From the NCBI GenBank assembly GCA_022393335.1, contig JAJEKB010021701.1:599850-663849 (forward strand): a DNA stretch of 64,000 bases, given 5' to 3'. The position numbers and the translations under genes were made by a program. Source of the stretch: Macrotrachela quadricornifera (taxonomy: Eukaryota; Rotifera; Eurotatoria; Philodinida; Philodinidae). Below the pieces are notes generated by a model. The model was given only the letters and a program-made list of their open reading frames with translations, did not search any database and was not told the origin of the DNA. Below are positions 10,149 through 24,338 of this stretch, piece by piece (within the stretch, counting starts at the first letter, position 1; each line of letters starts with the position of its first letter).

Positions 10149-13100
10149 ATGTCATCATCGGATTCTTCTAGTGGAAATTTTGGTGATATTAAAGGTTTTC
10201 TTTATGCATGGTTAGGTAAACAAAATAAACTTCCATCATATGAAGTTTCTCAACAAGGTACTAAACAAAGAATTCGATTTAAATGTGAAGTAAGAATATC
10301 TTTTCTATTTAATTTAATATATATATATATATATATTTGTATTTATTTTAGTTAACAGTACCATCATATTCATATACTGCTATTGGAAATTCTACAAATA
10401 AAAAAGATGCACAAACAAATGCTGCTATTGATTTTTGTCAATATTTGGTTTGTTTTATTTTTTATTTATATTTAATTATTAATATAAATAATTAATTTAG
10501 GTTCGTGAAGGAAAAATGCCACAAAATGATCTTGAACCATATTTAGTAAATTTATTTTTTTTTCTTTTTTTTATAAATTCTATTTTATAAAATTTTCTAT
10601 AGCCATCAAAGAATTCATCTGTTCTTACTACTCAAACACTTGGAACATTACCTGCTGGTATTGTACCACCACATATGCTTCAACAGAATACTATAGCAAG
10701 TTAGTTATATCGATTTATATTATACATTTAAAGTCATATCGATAGAAAAAACCGAAAAATTAGATTAACTTTCTTCATTAATAGAATTTCAGACGCTCAA
10801 AAGCACTTTTATAGTTCAACTATGTTCTTAAGTCTTTTCAGTTTTTGAGAAGTATTTTTACACATTTTTATAGTAGATACTTCGCTCTTTCAAACAAAAA
10901 AAACCGATCAAGACATACTGTACTATTGATTCTATTAAAAGATTTTGAATAATCTATTTTTCATTTATATAGACGATGTTAGTGGTCCACCACCTCCTCT
11001 TCTTCCATATCAAGCAGGACCACCATCTCATTATCTTGAACAAATTCGTTCTGGTCGTAAAATGCTCGAAGAGGTTTATAATAATCTTTCTTTTTTTTTG
11101 TTTTTGTTTTTGTTTTTTAATAATCTTTCATATTGTAGCAAGAAGAAACAGATACAAATGCATCAATACATGGAAATTGGACAATTGAAAATGCAAAAGG
11201 ACGTCTGCATCAATATTTGCAAAAAAATAATTTACCACAAGATTATAAATATACATCAAGTGGACCCGATAATCTTCGGTTTGTTTCATTTTTAAATGAA
11301 CAAAAGAAAAAAAAGTGATAAATGCCATTACTTCGATAATTAAGATATTTAATAGAAAAAAATAAAATTAAAAAGATCAATCAATCATGCTTTATGTCTT
11401 ATATAATAGACAAAAAGTATTGAATAAGCTAGATTGATTAATCGAAATATATTTTCTAATAAAAATAAATCAATGAAGAATGGCATTTATTACTTATTTA
11501 TTTTTTTATAGAAAATTTTCAATGATCACACATATTCTAGAACATTTTTTGCTGAATTATCTATTTATATACGAGAACGTAATCAAAGTAAATTAAAACA
11601 AATTGATACTTTTTTTTTCATTTTCTTTTCTAGCTATTCATGCACGAGAAAATGGTTCAACTAAACAAATAGCTTCAAAAAGTTGTGCACTTGCACTTGT
11701 TCGACAACTTTATCATTTAAATGTTATTGAACCATTTACAGGAGAAAAAAAGAAAAAACAAATAGAAAAAGTTTATTATTATATATTAATGAAAAATAAA
11801 AAATAAAAAGATGAATTCTTTTTTTTTTTTTTCTTCTATAGACAACACCATTTCGTGTTAATGTTAGTAATGATATAATCGAAGAACTTAATCGTGTTAT
11901 TCAATTATTCAATATTCAACCAACTATGGTATGAAAAATATTTATTTATTCGTCTAATTCATTTTTTTTGTCTTAGCAAATGAATTAATAAGAACCACAG
12001 AGACGTACCAAGAAATTTTCTGAGGGAAAACCCTACTATGGAAATTTCGATTATTGAAAGATAATTCTTTTACCATTTATTTTGTAATTATCTTTATTGA
12101 TTTATTTTCTAAGAATACGATAAGTCTAAAACTGAGACACTATGAAATATTCGGAAGACTTTCTTGTTTTGCGTATATCACAACTTGAGGAAATAAAAAC
12201 ACGTTAGGTTTTTTTTTTTCAGAAACTCTACGAATAAATACCTATTATATGCTCTGCTAATTTTTCTTGTTGGTTAAAGTTTAAGACCTATGTAATGTTT
12301 TTACAGAGGATTCAAGAATGCTTCTGATGACATTTTTTATCTCCTTCTAACAAAATACTAGAATTTCAATTTTCTTTTTAAATATTGCACTATGAAAACG
12401 TCTAGAAAAGGTTAAAAAGTAAATCTCTCTTGACTTTCTCTGATAATCAAAATAAAAAGGTTAGATGACAATGCTATGTCCATATGTATTTATAATATAA
12501 CAAAAATATTTAGAAGATTATTTTTTATCTCGTCTTGAAAAAATCATATTTAGTTCATCGAATATATTTGTTAATAGATAAATGAACAGCAAGTAACTGG
12601 TTCTTTATTGAATCATCAAATATTAGAACGTTTTCCTCCAAGTGAACGTCGTACAACATCATCTATAATTCAATGGGTACCACCAACACCAAATTGGAAT
12701 CCATGGATAGCATCAAATATTGATGAAGGACCATTATCAACAGCTACAATGGAATCAATTAGTGAAGATTTATATCATGCACAACAATATAAAGAAGAAA
12801 ATGAATTAAAATTTCGTCTTCAAGAACGTCAAAATTTACCTGTTTTTAATTATCGACAACAAATACTTGAACAAATAAAACAAAATAAAGTTATTCTTAT
12901 ACGTGGTGCAACTGGATGTGGAAAAACAACACAAGTGAGTTTAGTTTTTATAAAAAAAATTCTTTTTTTTAATAAATCTTTTTTTAATTTAGATTCCTCA
13001 ATATATAATCGATGATGCTATTGAACATAATCAAGGTGCTTATTGTAATATTGTTGTTACTCAACCACGTCGTATAAGTGCTATTTCAATTGCTGAACGT

Positions 13101-16100
13101 GTTTCTTGGGGTTAGTGTTAATTTTGTTTTTTTTTCTTTGAAATTTCTTTATAATTTGAATTTATTTTTCTTTAGAACGATGTGAAGATTTAGGTAATTC
13201 TTGTGGTTATAGTGTTCGTTTTGAATCAATTCTTCCTCGACCATATGGTTCATTACTTTTTTGTACTGTTGGTGTTCTTTTAAGAAAACTTGAAAGTGGT
13301 TTAAGAGGAATATCTCATGTTATTGTTGATGAAATTCGTAAGAATTTACAAAAATTATTATAAATAATAAATTTCTTTATATATATATATAGATGAACGT
13401 GATATAAATACAGACTTTTTATTAGTTTTACTTCGTGATATGCTTAATACTTATCCTCAATTAAAAGTTATTCTTATGTCTGGTATGTTTAAATATTTAA
13501 TAGAAAATTTAATTAATTTAGATTTATTTATTTTTTATTATTTAGCTACAATTGATGTAACATTATTTCGTCAATATTTTTTTGATTGTTCAATAATTGA
13601 AATTGAAGGACGAACATTTGATGTAAGAGAATATTTTCTTGAAGATATTATTCAATTACTTAATTTTCAACCAATTAATTCAACATCAAATACTCGAAGA
13701 CAAAATAATAAAAATCGTCAATTACAAGATGATGATGATGATTTAGGTTATGAAGATTCACAAGCAGATGATGCTGAGGTTTACATCTTTTTCTTTTTTA
13801 CTTATGATTAAGAGAAAAATTCAAATAGACTCAAGAATATATAATGTACATAGAGATACTGAGGAAAAACAGTAGAACTCAGAATACTAATGAGAAGTTT
13901 GTTTTAGTTTCAATACCAATCAACGAAGACTAAAATTCATCATTTTTTTTTAAAAATATATGATTCATGCCCAAGTTTACAAAGGATTAATCAATTGAAT
14001 ATGGATCCAATGAATTTTCTCATATATTTACCACTTCATACGTTGTCATAAAAAACAGAATATACCACACTTCGTTTAACAGATATAAACGTATGATATT
14101 GCAAAATCTATAATTCTGATAATTACTGTTTTTTACTTTATATAAATATAGTTTCAATAGAACCAGATTGATCAAACAGCAAGTCTATAGCCAGGAATTT
14201 TCTAAGAAAAAGGAGAGGAGGGGGCACTCTACGATTAAATAAAGTATAATAAATATATTAAATGTCATTATTATTTTGTTAAAGGATGTTAATTGTAATG
14301 CAATTTGTGGCCAAGAATATTCTCCTCAAACAGCAGCAGCAATGAATCAATTAAGTGAAAAATCTCTTTCGTTTGAAATAATTGAAGTAAAAGACCGAAA
14401 AAATTTTTCTAATAAATTTAAACAAATAAATTAAATTTCATTTAAGGCATTAATAACATATATATGTAGTTTGGGTGATAATGGAGCTATATTAATATTT
14501 TTACCTGGATGGAATTTAATTCAAGCATTACTTAAATATTTTCAACAACATCCAAGATTTGGTAAAAAACAAAAAAAACAAGTTTTTTTCTAATAAAATA
14601 ATAAATATATAAATTAAGGTTCATCCGGTTTTCGATTTCTTCCATTACATTCTCAATTACCTCGTGAAGAACAACATCGTGTATTTGAAAATGTTCCAAT
14701 AGGTGTTAAAAAAATTATCCTTTCAACAAATATAGCTGAATCAAGTGTAACAATAGATGATGTTGTTTATGTTATTGATAGTTGTAAAGTAAAACAAAAA
14801 TTATTTTCATCACGTAATAATATGACAAATTATGTAACTATTTGGGCATCAAAAACAAATTTAACACAACGACGTGGTCGAGCTGGACGTACAAGATCTG
14901 GTTGTTGTTTTTATTTATGTTCAAAAGCACGTTATGAACAATTAGAAAATTATTTATTACCAGAAATATTTCGTACACCTTTACATGAACTTGCATTAGC
15001 TATTAAATTATTAAAATTAGGTGATATTAAAACATTTTTATCAAAAGCTATTGAACAACCACCAATGGATGTTGTTGCTGAAGCAGAATTTACACTTAAA
15101 CGTAATTAAAAAAAACGAATATTCTTTTATTTATTTTTATTTTACAAAAAAAAAAAAATTTTTTAGAAATGCAAGCAATTGATGAAAATGATGAATTAAC
15201 ACCATTAGGAAGAATTTTAGCACGATTACCAATTGAACCAAAAATTGGTAAAATGATTATATTAGGTTGTATTTTTTGGTAAGTTAAATTAATTTTAACC
15301 ATATATAACAACCATTTGTTATTAATGTTCGATGTTGATTAAATTCATATTCATTATTTATATTTAATATATGTGGAGGTTTACCACTAACTACATATAA
15401 ATAATCATTTAGTTCACGAAATGGTGGAAGAAGTTTTTCGAGTAATTTTCGAAAATTTTCTAATGTTATTAACTTTTCATTTATTGTTATCATATGAGAT
15501 TTACCATAAAGAAAACAAATACGAAATGTTGCCATATTTTATTTTATTTTAAGTAACAAAAAGTTGTCTTTTTATAAATAATAAACGACGTTTTTTTTTT
15601 TTTTTGTTCTCATTCGCTATGTAAATAAATGTTAAGAACATGTATAGATGAATTTGAATATAAATATTTTAGTGTTGGCGATGCTGCTTGTATAATTGCA
15701 TCAGCAACTAGTTTTCCTGAACCATTTCTTCATGATGGAAAACATTTACGTCATATGCATAAAAATCTTGCTGGAAATAGATTTTCTGATCATGTTGCTT
15801 TACTTAATGCATTTCAACAATTTGAACGAGAAAAGTATAATTTTAAAAAAAAACGTTTTATATAATGTAAAAAAAAAATAATTTTGTTTTTGTTTAGAAA
15901 TCGTAATGGTGAACGTGGTGAAATGGAGTTTTGTGATCGTAAATGTCTTAATTTATCAACAATGCGGATGACATACGAAGCACGAGTAAGATTAATTGAT
16001 TTTTAACTTACAGTAAAATCTTTTTTTATATTGTTAACTTCATTGAGATGTTCATGTTATAAATGATTTTACAGATATTGATCATACATAGAGTAGTCAC

Positions 16101-18261
16101 TTTACTATACCTATTCATGGAAAGGATATTCCATCCATCTCTCTATACTAGATATTAAATTGATTGGATTGGTTATTATCCCTGCGTATTTGTTGTAGCT
16201 GGTAATCATTTGATCTATCTTTAACACATTTTAAGGCCAATCTTAGATGAATACGTTCGATGAGCCTTATTATCATACATTTCACTGCGAAATAAATAAT
16301 AACGTTATTTTACATTATTGTTTCAAAAATTATGATGGAAATTGATAGTGTTAGATCATGAAGATACTTTTTCGTTTGTGAATTTTAACATTTATCTTGA
16401 GTTTATAAAGCATTTCTAGGCACGATAGAAACGGTATGCATACACTTCGTCAAAATCTGATTATATACCTTTCGAAGATGACACTATCGAGCAAGAGCCT
16501 ATTGGCAGTATCCGCTTTCGAACATCTACATTGCGATAATCAAATTAATAACTATATTCTCGGTATATATTACTGTTCCTATTAAATAGTCAACAAAGTG
16601 AACGGAAAAGTAGATGACGAAAGAAAGATCGAAAGAATTCGGCAATCTTTCTCTTCGATAATGTTTGTTTCGAGATGAATTTCGGTGATCTCACTTTTCG
16701 GCAATGAGGCACGCAATCGACAATAACTAAGACTGTCGATTTAATACTTACTCTTTATTTTAGAAGGATATCTCAAGAGTAAGGTAAAAGGATGAAATTT
16801 TCCGTGGAATATCATGACAACTACCTTTAATATATAGTGTAGAGAGATGAATGGAACATCATTTCCCCGAATAGATATAACGAAGTGACAGAACATTTTA
16901 ACTATAATGAAGTTTGTCGGAAAAAATTCATAATTGAGTTTTGATTTATTTTATTTAGAATCAACTTCGAGATATAATGATAATGTCAGGTTTTCCTGAA
17001 GACTGTTTATCATCTCAATGGTTTGATGTTGAACAATCACATTCCAAATTAGATATTGTATATAAAAAAATATATTTAATTTAATTTAATATTTATTTTA
17101 TTTAAAGGTAATATCACTTCTTTGTTATGCACTTTATCCAAATGTTTGTTTTCATGTATCAAAACGAAAATTATTAACAACTGAAGGTAAAGAAGCATTA
17201 ATACATAAAAATTCCGTTAATTGTGGACGAGAAATTCCAATATTTCCATCACCATTTTTTGTTTTTACGGAAAAAGTAAATAAAATATTAATATATAATT
17301 AGTAAATAAATAATCTATTATATCTTAAGATAAAAACCCGAGCTGTATCAGCTAAACAAATGTCAATGTCAACTCCAGTTCAATTATTATTATTTGCTTC
17401 TGATCAAGTTGATGTTGTAGAACCAAATCTTATTTGTCTTGATAATTGGTATAAATTTATAATATTTTATTATTTTTTTTTCTCACATATTTATTTTGAA
17501 TTAATTTAGGATAATGTTAAATATGAATATTGAATTAGCATCAAAAATTGTTGCAGTTCGACCAGCTATAGAAGCATTAATTATACGATGTACACAAGAA
17601 CCAAATGATATTACTAATCGTCCACAATCAGTCGAACAAATATGTAATTTAATTCGACTTTTATCTGATCAACAACTTGAACATGTTTTATGTGAGCAAA
17701 TTACTGAACATAATGAAACAACACAAACTGGAAATTCAAATTTTAATAATGAACCTTCATCTGAATATCATTCTAATCAATTATTTCCATCAAATAGAGG
17801 ATATCATCAAAGATCATTCAATCGAGGAAATAATTATAATCGTCCTTTTAATAGATACAATTATCAAGGTAACAATTCACAACAAAGACCATATCGACCA
17901 CAAAATAAGTACGAAAAAAGAAAAAAAAAAGAGTCAAATAATATTTCATTGATTTGTTTTTATTTTCTTTTCATTTAGTATAAGTGGTAGTCCATTTAGT
18001 TTCTCACCTGATCAATCAACATTACAACCTACTCCAGAAAATCCTTCATCATCATTAATAAATAAAAGACCATTTGATAATGCATTTTATTCATCAACAC
18101 CACCTACTACCGATGGTCCATCATCGATGTCGTCTAATCAACCCGGATGGATTAATAATCGTGGTGGTTATTCAAATAATTATCGAGGTGGTGGTGGTGG
18201 TGGTCGTGGTGGATATAATCGATTTCCGAAACGAAGCCGTCCTTACAATTATCAAAACTAA
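10149..18261 (+). CDS. DHX9: ATP-dependent RNA helicase A / maleless homologue (DHX9)
   Basis: Twenty-five exons join into one 1326-residue frame: 10149-10289, 10352-10447, 10501-10545, 10603-10699, 10973-11073, 11139-11278, 11541-11587, 11634-11770, 11842-11928, 12578-12934, 12993-13110, 13176-13337, 13393-13482, 13546-13778, 14285-14386, 14447-14561, 14619-15101, 15167-15278, 15673-15834, 15898-15985, 16959-17057, 17108-17275, 17330-17448, 17510-17908, 17979-18261. Two double-stranded-RNA-binding domains (about 10-75 and 165-258) precede the DExH core: Walker [10 protein letters not shown] (407-415), DEIH (507-510), SAT, and QRRGRAGR (773-780). HA2 and OB-fold regions follow, then a Gly/Arg-rich tail (GGGGGGRGG). 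It unwinds RNA and DNA duplexes in the nucleus. The human homologue is 1270 residues, so this is full length. Every intron is GT-AG. Confidence 0.97.
15284..15535 (-). CDS. Ubiquitin-fold-like small protein nested antisense in a helicase intron
   Basis: An 83-residue intronless ORF reads opposite to the helicase and sits wholly inside its intron 15279-15672. It starts at the ATG at 15535. The layout resembles a ubiquitin fold: a beta hairpin ([15 protein letters not shown]), a helix ([15 protein letters not shown]), a strand [10 protein letters not shown], and a last strand after LITNG (CYIWLKL). There is no C-terminal Gly-Gly, so conjugation is unlikely; a domain-only adaptor is more plausible. 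The intron is several times longer than most introns of this gene, as expected if it hosts a gene. The fold call comes from sequence pattern only and could be wrong; expression is not known. Confidence 0.6.
   Translation of the reverse strand: MATFRICFLYGKSHMITINEKLITLENFRKLLEKLLPPFRELNDYLYVVSGKPPHILNINNEYEFNQHRTLITNGCYIWLKLI
16096..16889. mobile_element. MITE filling helicase intron 20
   Basis: The intron 15986-16958 is 973 bp, far longer than its neighbours. Its ends near 16096-16165 and 16820-16889 are inverted copies of each other over roughly 68 bp at about three-quarters identity (both include CATCTCTCTA and GTCACTT). The interior has no coding sequence. The exact ends and target duplication are not clear. 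Confidence 0.65.
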
Positions 18262-19390
18262 TTTTTTTATTCTATAGTTTAACATCTTTTATAATTTGTC
18301 TAACAAATAATTTTTGACAAACAATTAAATCTACTAATACAAAAAGAATTATTTAATTAAAATTTTTGATAATGTATAAGAATTATACATGAATATAACG
18401 ATTTTTATTAACTATGCAACGTATAAGTTGAGATTTGAAGATACTGAATCCAGATCATTGATCGATTTGAATATACATGTATTTTTTTTTATCTAGTTAC
18501 CATATATTTCATTGTTTAGTGATTTCAACAATGATATAGTCATTTTTTATAAAATTGATAAAATAATTCAGTCTCTTTCTTAAATTATTAGAGAAACAAT
18601 ATTTTTTCAGTTGTAATTTAATTGACTCATGGCCCAGTTTGACAGTTGTTTGCTTTCGAAAAGAAAAAATATTTTACCCAGATAAACCAACTCCAGAGTC
18701 AGATCCGACTCACGGTAACCCATACAATCCAAGTGGATATAGGATTCGATTAAATCCCATTCTCGGTAGTTGACGAACTATTATGAAAACTCATTGCTAG
18801 GCTGGAAAATATGATTAACCATAAGAATATTATATGGAAATACCGATAAAACTTGACTATCCATGATAACCACTACTCATAGATTAAACTGAATACTGTG
18901 CGACAACAAATACATAAACATTTTTGCATTTTCACAGGACAATGGTCTTATACATTTATTCTGCTTTCATTCTATAATAATCACAACATTTCATAAAAGT
19001 CACTTTACTTCATACAAATCTTCATTTATACGAATACTGATCTAATATTTCGAATAATATTCAATTCTTGACCGAGAAAAACGAACGCATTGCCATAAAA
19101 AAGGAATACTTACTAAAAAGCAAGATCATTTCAATACCTGCTACATTCCCCATCACATTTAAAGATTTCGTCGTTTTTATCATTGTACTAGGGATATATA
19201 CTGTATCTTAAACCCTTCAAACAATATCAACTTACTTTCATAAGTAAGACACAAGAAAACGATAAAATCTTACACACTATTCCGAATAAGTAATACTTCC
19301 TGTCACCTTCTCAAACATAATCACACACAAACATCAAACTGCCTAATCTAAAACAAAAAATTCAAAAATTTTTACATTTATAACTATAAT
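18262..19390. other. Helicase 3' flank, non-coding
   Basis: AT-rich sequence with likely polyadenylation signals shortly after the stop. No gene or clear repeat is supported. Confidence 0.4.
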
Positions 19391-20920
19391 TGTTCGATAA
19401 CTTCAAATGCAATACAACAGATATTAAAAATAAAATTTAAAATGTTTTAATATATAATAGGCGATACAAAAGTTCTTGCATAAATGTCGTTCTATTTTTT
19501 ATCAAATTTTCTGACTAATTACCGATGAATACGACGGAAAACATTATAACATTGTTTTAGATAATGCTGGAAAAACTTCAATAAATAGTTATTACCTTTT
19601 TATTTGTGATAAATATTCATATTGTATTATTTATTCTTACTACATATTGCCAACCTGGAGACTTCGATATATTAGTATTCCGGATTAATGTTAGCTACAA
19701 TTTGACTTGTTGTAATGAAATAGTGTCATTTAAATCTTGAAAAGTTTCTATCAGATCATGATCATTTTCATATTCAATTGTTACAATGTCATAATCTTTT
19801 TTACTCAGTTTACAGAGAATTAAATAGCAAATATAATAAAAAAATTCAATTAAGTAAATAGGAGAAAATCGAAAAATACTAAAAAATTGATTTCCTACAG
19901 CGCAATCACTGCGTGCACTTTTTACAAACTATATTTTAATGCTGTTCAGAAATGTGATTATTACTCAAAGGTAAGACATAATAAAAACGAATTTTGAACA
20001 TACAGTTAGAAAAGCCTTTTCGACGTAAATTCTAAATCGGTATTTTCGATTTTTTTGAAGTATGTTCTAACCGGTTAAAAGTAGAGTAAAGTTTCTGCAA
20101 AAACTTTTCCATCATCCATTATATCTATATCTATCGGATAATCTCCAGTGCAGTCTAACGGATATTTAAATTCAGAAATATTTCTAAGAAGTTTTTAAAT
20201 ATTTTAATATATATATTCCTGGAAAAAATAAACTTTGCTCCATATTTTGAGGATATTGTTAACATAAAATCATGTTTTTAAAAGACTATTGATATATGCT
20301 GAGAGCGCTTCAAGTTCTCAATGATCCTGTATATTTGCATGTTTATCTGAATTTACATACTAAAAAATAAAGTAAGTAAAATGAGAACATTTATAGTGAG
20401 ATTCTCACATACTGAATTTAGTCATCATCATCCCAAATAGTTTTGATGATTTTTATAGCTTTAAGTATCCTTTTTAGAAATATTAATTACATATTCTAAT
20501 ACAGCTTGAAATTCTCTATCATCCTGTATACTTGCTTATTTTCTTACCCAGTACCAAAAATCGCATTTTTTGTCAATACTTAAAATGAAAATAATATATT
20601 AATATATAAAATGATAAAGAATTTCAAGCACTATCAGAATATTTAATTACTTTTCTAGAAATCAGTTTTTATAATGATGACAGTTTGTAACAATTCAAAA
20701 TAAAATCATTACCTTTTGAGAAATAAAATTTTATAATAGCAATATTTTCAAAATATAGAAGAAAGTTTATTTTTTCCAGAAGTATATATCCATCCAATAA
20801 CTTCCAATGCAATCCAACGGATATTATAGTTTAGAATTATTAAAAATAAATTCAAAATATTTTCGTATATATATATATTTATATACATTCGATGCCTTCC
20901 AATATAATCTAGTGGAAGTA
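19391..20920. repeat. Cluster of degenerate dispersed repeats
   Basis: A unit with the core AACTTCCAATGCAATCCAAC followed by an AT-rich tail occurs at about 19391-19460, 20132-20217 and 20794-20880, with a partial copy at 20888-20920. A segment at 20208-20265 (ending GGAAAAAATAAACTTT) is inverted at 20740-20795. A second pair, at 20310 and 20503, shares a CATCCTGTATA core. This looks like decayed non-autonomous element copies. Confidence 0.6.
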
Positions 20921-23187
20921 TATGATAGTTTCGATCATTTCCGATCGGATTTTGTCGATTGATTGGATTCTACAAGATCTGACCAAATCTCGTATCGGAT
21001 TGATTCACTATGGTAGTACAGATTATCCATCAAAATTTTTCGAAATCTGAATAGTTTACCAAATCTTCTTTATAGAAGTTTTAGCTACGTTCTATCTCGT
21101 AACATCATTTATTAACTTTCGGATTTTTTTGGTCTTTACTGTTATAAGGCTGTTTCAGAAAAAGATTATAGACAAAATATTTTTTGTATAATTACCATGT
21201 ATACACAACTATGTACTAGCTTTGAACAAACTGTTATCTCTTTTACATATAAGAATGTAAATAATATTATAATCTACGTTGCAAATAAAATAGTATTCTA
21301 TACTTCAAAACGAATGTTCGATTGTAGAGTTGATCAAGAATGTAGCTGTATTTATATAACAACATTGAACAAGACATTTTTTAATTTTTATGATCAATTA
21401 CAAAAAACAATAGTTAAAAACATGAAATATGTTAATAGTGACTACAGCAAAGAAAGAGGAAATTATGAGATTTTTCAAATTCGCCATTAAGATCTTCACC
21501 AATGACGAAAATATAGGAGCCTTTCGCCAATTTGGCTGTGAACTAGATGTGGATTCGAAAAGTCCTATCAACTATATTGATGAGTTAAAGGTATAATATA
21601 TATCCAAACAACAATAGCTTCAGCTAAAGCCGGTCGGATCCTACTGGAACTTGAGCCTGGCCAAATTCAGGTCTGAAAGCCTTGTAATCACTGGGTCCAA
21701 GTCTGAAAAATTTTACTAATTAAGTTTAGATTAAAAGAAATATCTCATGTAAATAATAATCTTATTTGGAATTTCTTTTAAATTTTGTTTGTTTGTCTCT
21801 ATTTTTGATATCTAGAATTGTTTGATCATCGGATGTGGACAGTCTTCCCCTTGATTTGAGCGACTATCGGGTTTACATTAAAAAATTTCATCAAGATTAT
21901 TACGATTATGATTCGAATCCAGATCTTTAATAGACCCATCAATTGTATTTGCGTCCAAAAAAGATCAAATCGGCTGGGGGCAGGTTCTGAAATTCTTGAA
22001 ACCAATGGAGCTCTAGCTTCAATTCTTACATGTATTTCATATTAATTCTGTTCCATGACAGTTAGAGAAAGTCTTATTGACGAACTTCTGGTAGTCCGAA
22101 ATTATTATATGCAGATAAAGAACAAAAATCTTTATCACATTCTGTATATTTTCAAAATGGCTGTAATCTTTTGATGGATATCTACTAACATACCAAGAAT
22201 ATCTAATCATAATTGCCACTCAATCACAAATCTCTTGTTTAAGATATTTCCATTATAGGAAAAAATTGCTAACTAATAGTTATATATCATCAGTGGTGTT
22301 TGGTGGAAGTGGCATTCACTTGCACGTTATTTTACCTGTAAAAGTGTCATCATATATGTAGCAGCATCAATTTAACCGGTCCAGGAATCTAATAGTAAAG
22401 AACAATTTTCAGAAAACTGATAGAAGTAAAATGTTCCTTTTCTTCTCCCCAGTAACGAACATGCGTTTTAATTAATTTTCTCGACTTACTGCAAGTAACA
22501 TGAATAATTATTCACTCCATGTAGACATATAAATACTGGACCAAATATGTTTCCTATCATATTTATCATTGGCATGATCGTATAGGTGCTAGCTATTAGA
22601 TAGGAAAACTTCAATGTTAGATATGAAAATTAAAAAGTTTTTGAAACATGAAAAAACCATTGTAACATAACGATGCTTTTTCATTGTATTTTATTAGTAG
22701 CTACGCAGTTATACAGTCTCTTATGCACTGTATATTGCATCAAAGATTGATTTGTCTTTATCCGTTCACGAAATGAATAAAAATGATATAAATATTTTAT
22801 TTTCTCTGATAATGATGATCTCGATTTTCTATTTTTTGAGTTAAAAAATAATACGAGTTGCTTTCATATTGATTAGTTTTAACAAATTTTCATAGTGTGT
22901 GTTTAGATTTGGTTTTTTTCAATTTTATTTTTAAATAAAACAGATGCAATACAGTAATACTGAACAGAATATACGTTTATAAATATTTTATATAAACCAT
23001 TAGAATACACAAACATTACATAAAGCTAGTTAACAAAGAAAAAAGAAGAACATACAATGAATTTTCAAGTCAACATTTTTAAATCAAGACATATTATGTA
23101 AGTTTATAGCGTTCTTTTGGATATAATAGAGTAATATAATAAATAAAGAATAAATTAAATCTATATGGAATATATACTATAGCAGTC
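20921..23187. other. Non-coding region downstream of the GPCR
   Basis: About 2.2 kb without a supported gene. A 97-codon open stretch at 21197-21490 has no recognisable domain and is not called. Bases 22055-22130 resemble the flanks of the CACTA-like element. Confidence 0.45.
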
Positions 23188-24338
23188 TTAATCACCTATA
23201 ATAGAGACTGGTTGGACAGTTAATTGTCGAATGGGTTCAACTCGAGAAGTCATTTTACGCATGGCAATATTTTCAGTAACATTAATATTATTATTATTTT
23301 TTGTCGATAAGAAACAGCATCGTCTGCAAAAATATATTATGACTAATTTCATTTGTTCTCGATAAAGACGTGAAACGCAAAGAAATAAATAGAAAGATAA
23401 ACAAGGACAACTGTAATTCAACATTCCAGTAATGAATGTAATAAATATTTCAACTGATTTTCGTTCCTCTGATTTTATTGTACCAATATACGTTGTTAAA
23501 ACAGAATAAAGTAAATTAACACTAGACATAGTTGTTGTACAAACATAAACAATAACTTGAATCATTAACATTCCTAAAGCTTGTTGATCTTTTCTCTTCA
23601 ATTTTCTCTGTGAATTTATCGGTACATGAGTGTTCATATTTGTTTGTAGACGAATTCGTCGACGTTCTTCTCTCGATTTCAAATTACAAAATGTTAACAA
23701 AGAAAAAATAAACATCAATATAGGTGGTGTAAAACCAACTAAAGAAATTCCATAGATACTATTGTAAAGTGCTGATGCACCTGGATACATACAATTATTA
23801 TTTGTTGCAGTATTAAAAATTAACATATGTATAGGCATAATAGACCAGATAATAATCATAGAAGGAATTATATAACGACGAGCAATATGCACACGACAGA
23901 ATTGACGAAGACGAATATTTGTTGAACAAAGAGCAAATCGATCGAAGCATGCTGCTACAATTAAATATCGAGACATTTGTTGAGATGCATTGAACATATA
24001 ACTTCGTATTTTGCAATATATTGTTGTGATCTCCCATAGTCTATAATATGTATACACTGTTGGTATAATACCTACGCTGAGTATCACCAAATTAACAAAT
24101 GCTGAAGCCAAAAAATCTAGAGAATCGAAAATGATTTGTTGTTTACTAATACAAGATGTGTTAAGATTTTCTACTTACAATTATTACAAGAATTGTTGCG
24201 CAATTTTTTTCTAATAAAAATCAAAATATTGAGAAGATTGCCCAAAGTGCCAACGATGACAATAATTGGATATCCATATTGTGTTAGTATTTGTTGAACT
24301 AACACTAATGATGCATATGGTTGACTTGTCAATGGCAT
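23188..24338 (-). CDS. Rhodopsin-like G-protein-coupled receptor
   Basis: Two exons, 24338-24179 and 24116-23188, joined by a 62-bp GT-AG intron into 362 residues. Seven hydrophobic segments are visible. TM1 holds the class A GN signature (TLGNLLNILIF). The TM3 end reads FDRFALC in place of DRY. TM7 has a proline-containing CPCLSFYLFL rather than NPxxY. A basic third intracellular loop (REERRRIRLQ, RKLKRKDQQ) and a cysteine-rich membrane-proximal tail (CRRCC, possible palmitoylation) are typical. The protein sits in the plasma membrane. It belongs to the loose FMRFamide-receptor-like group that is expanded in rotifers; the ligand cannot be inferred. The start is the first ATG before TM1, and the N-terminal ectodomain is short. 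Confidence 0.85.

Noticed and set aside
15096..15311. A second minus-strand frame overlapping the helicase exon at 15167-15278
   Set aside because: It is antisense to a well-supported helicase exon and has no domain-like pattern, unlike the nested ORF at 15284-15535.
21197..21490. 97-codon open stretch on the plus strand
   Set aside because: No recognisable domain, no splice or promoter context, and a composition like the surrounding AT-rich DNA; left uncalled.
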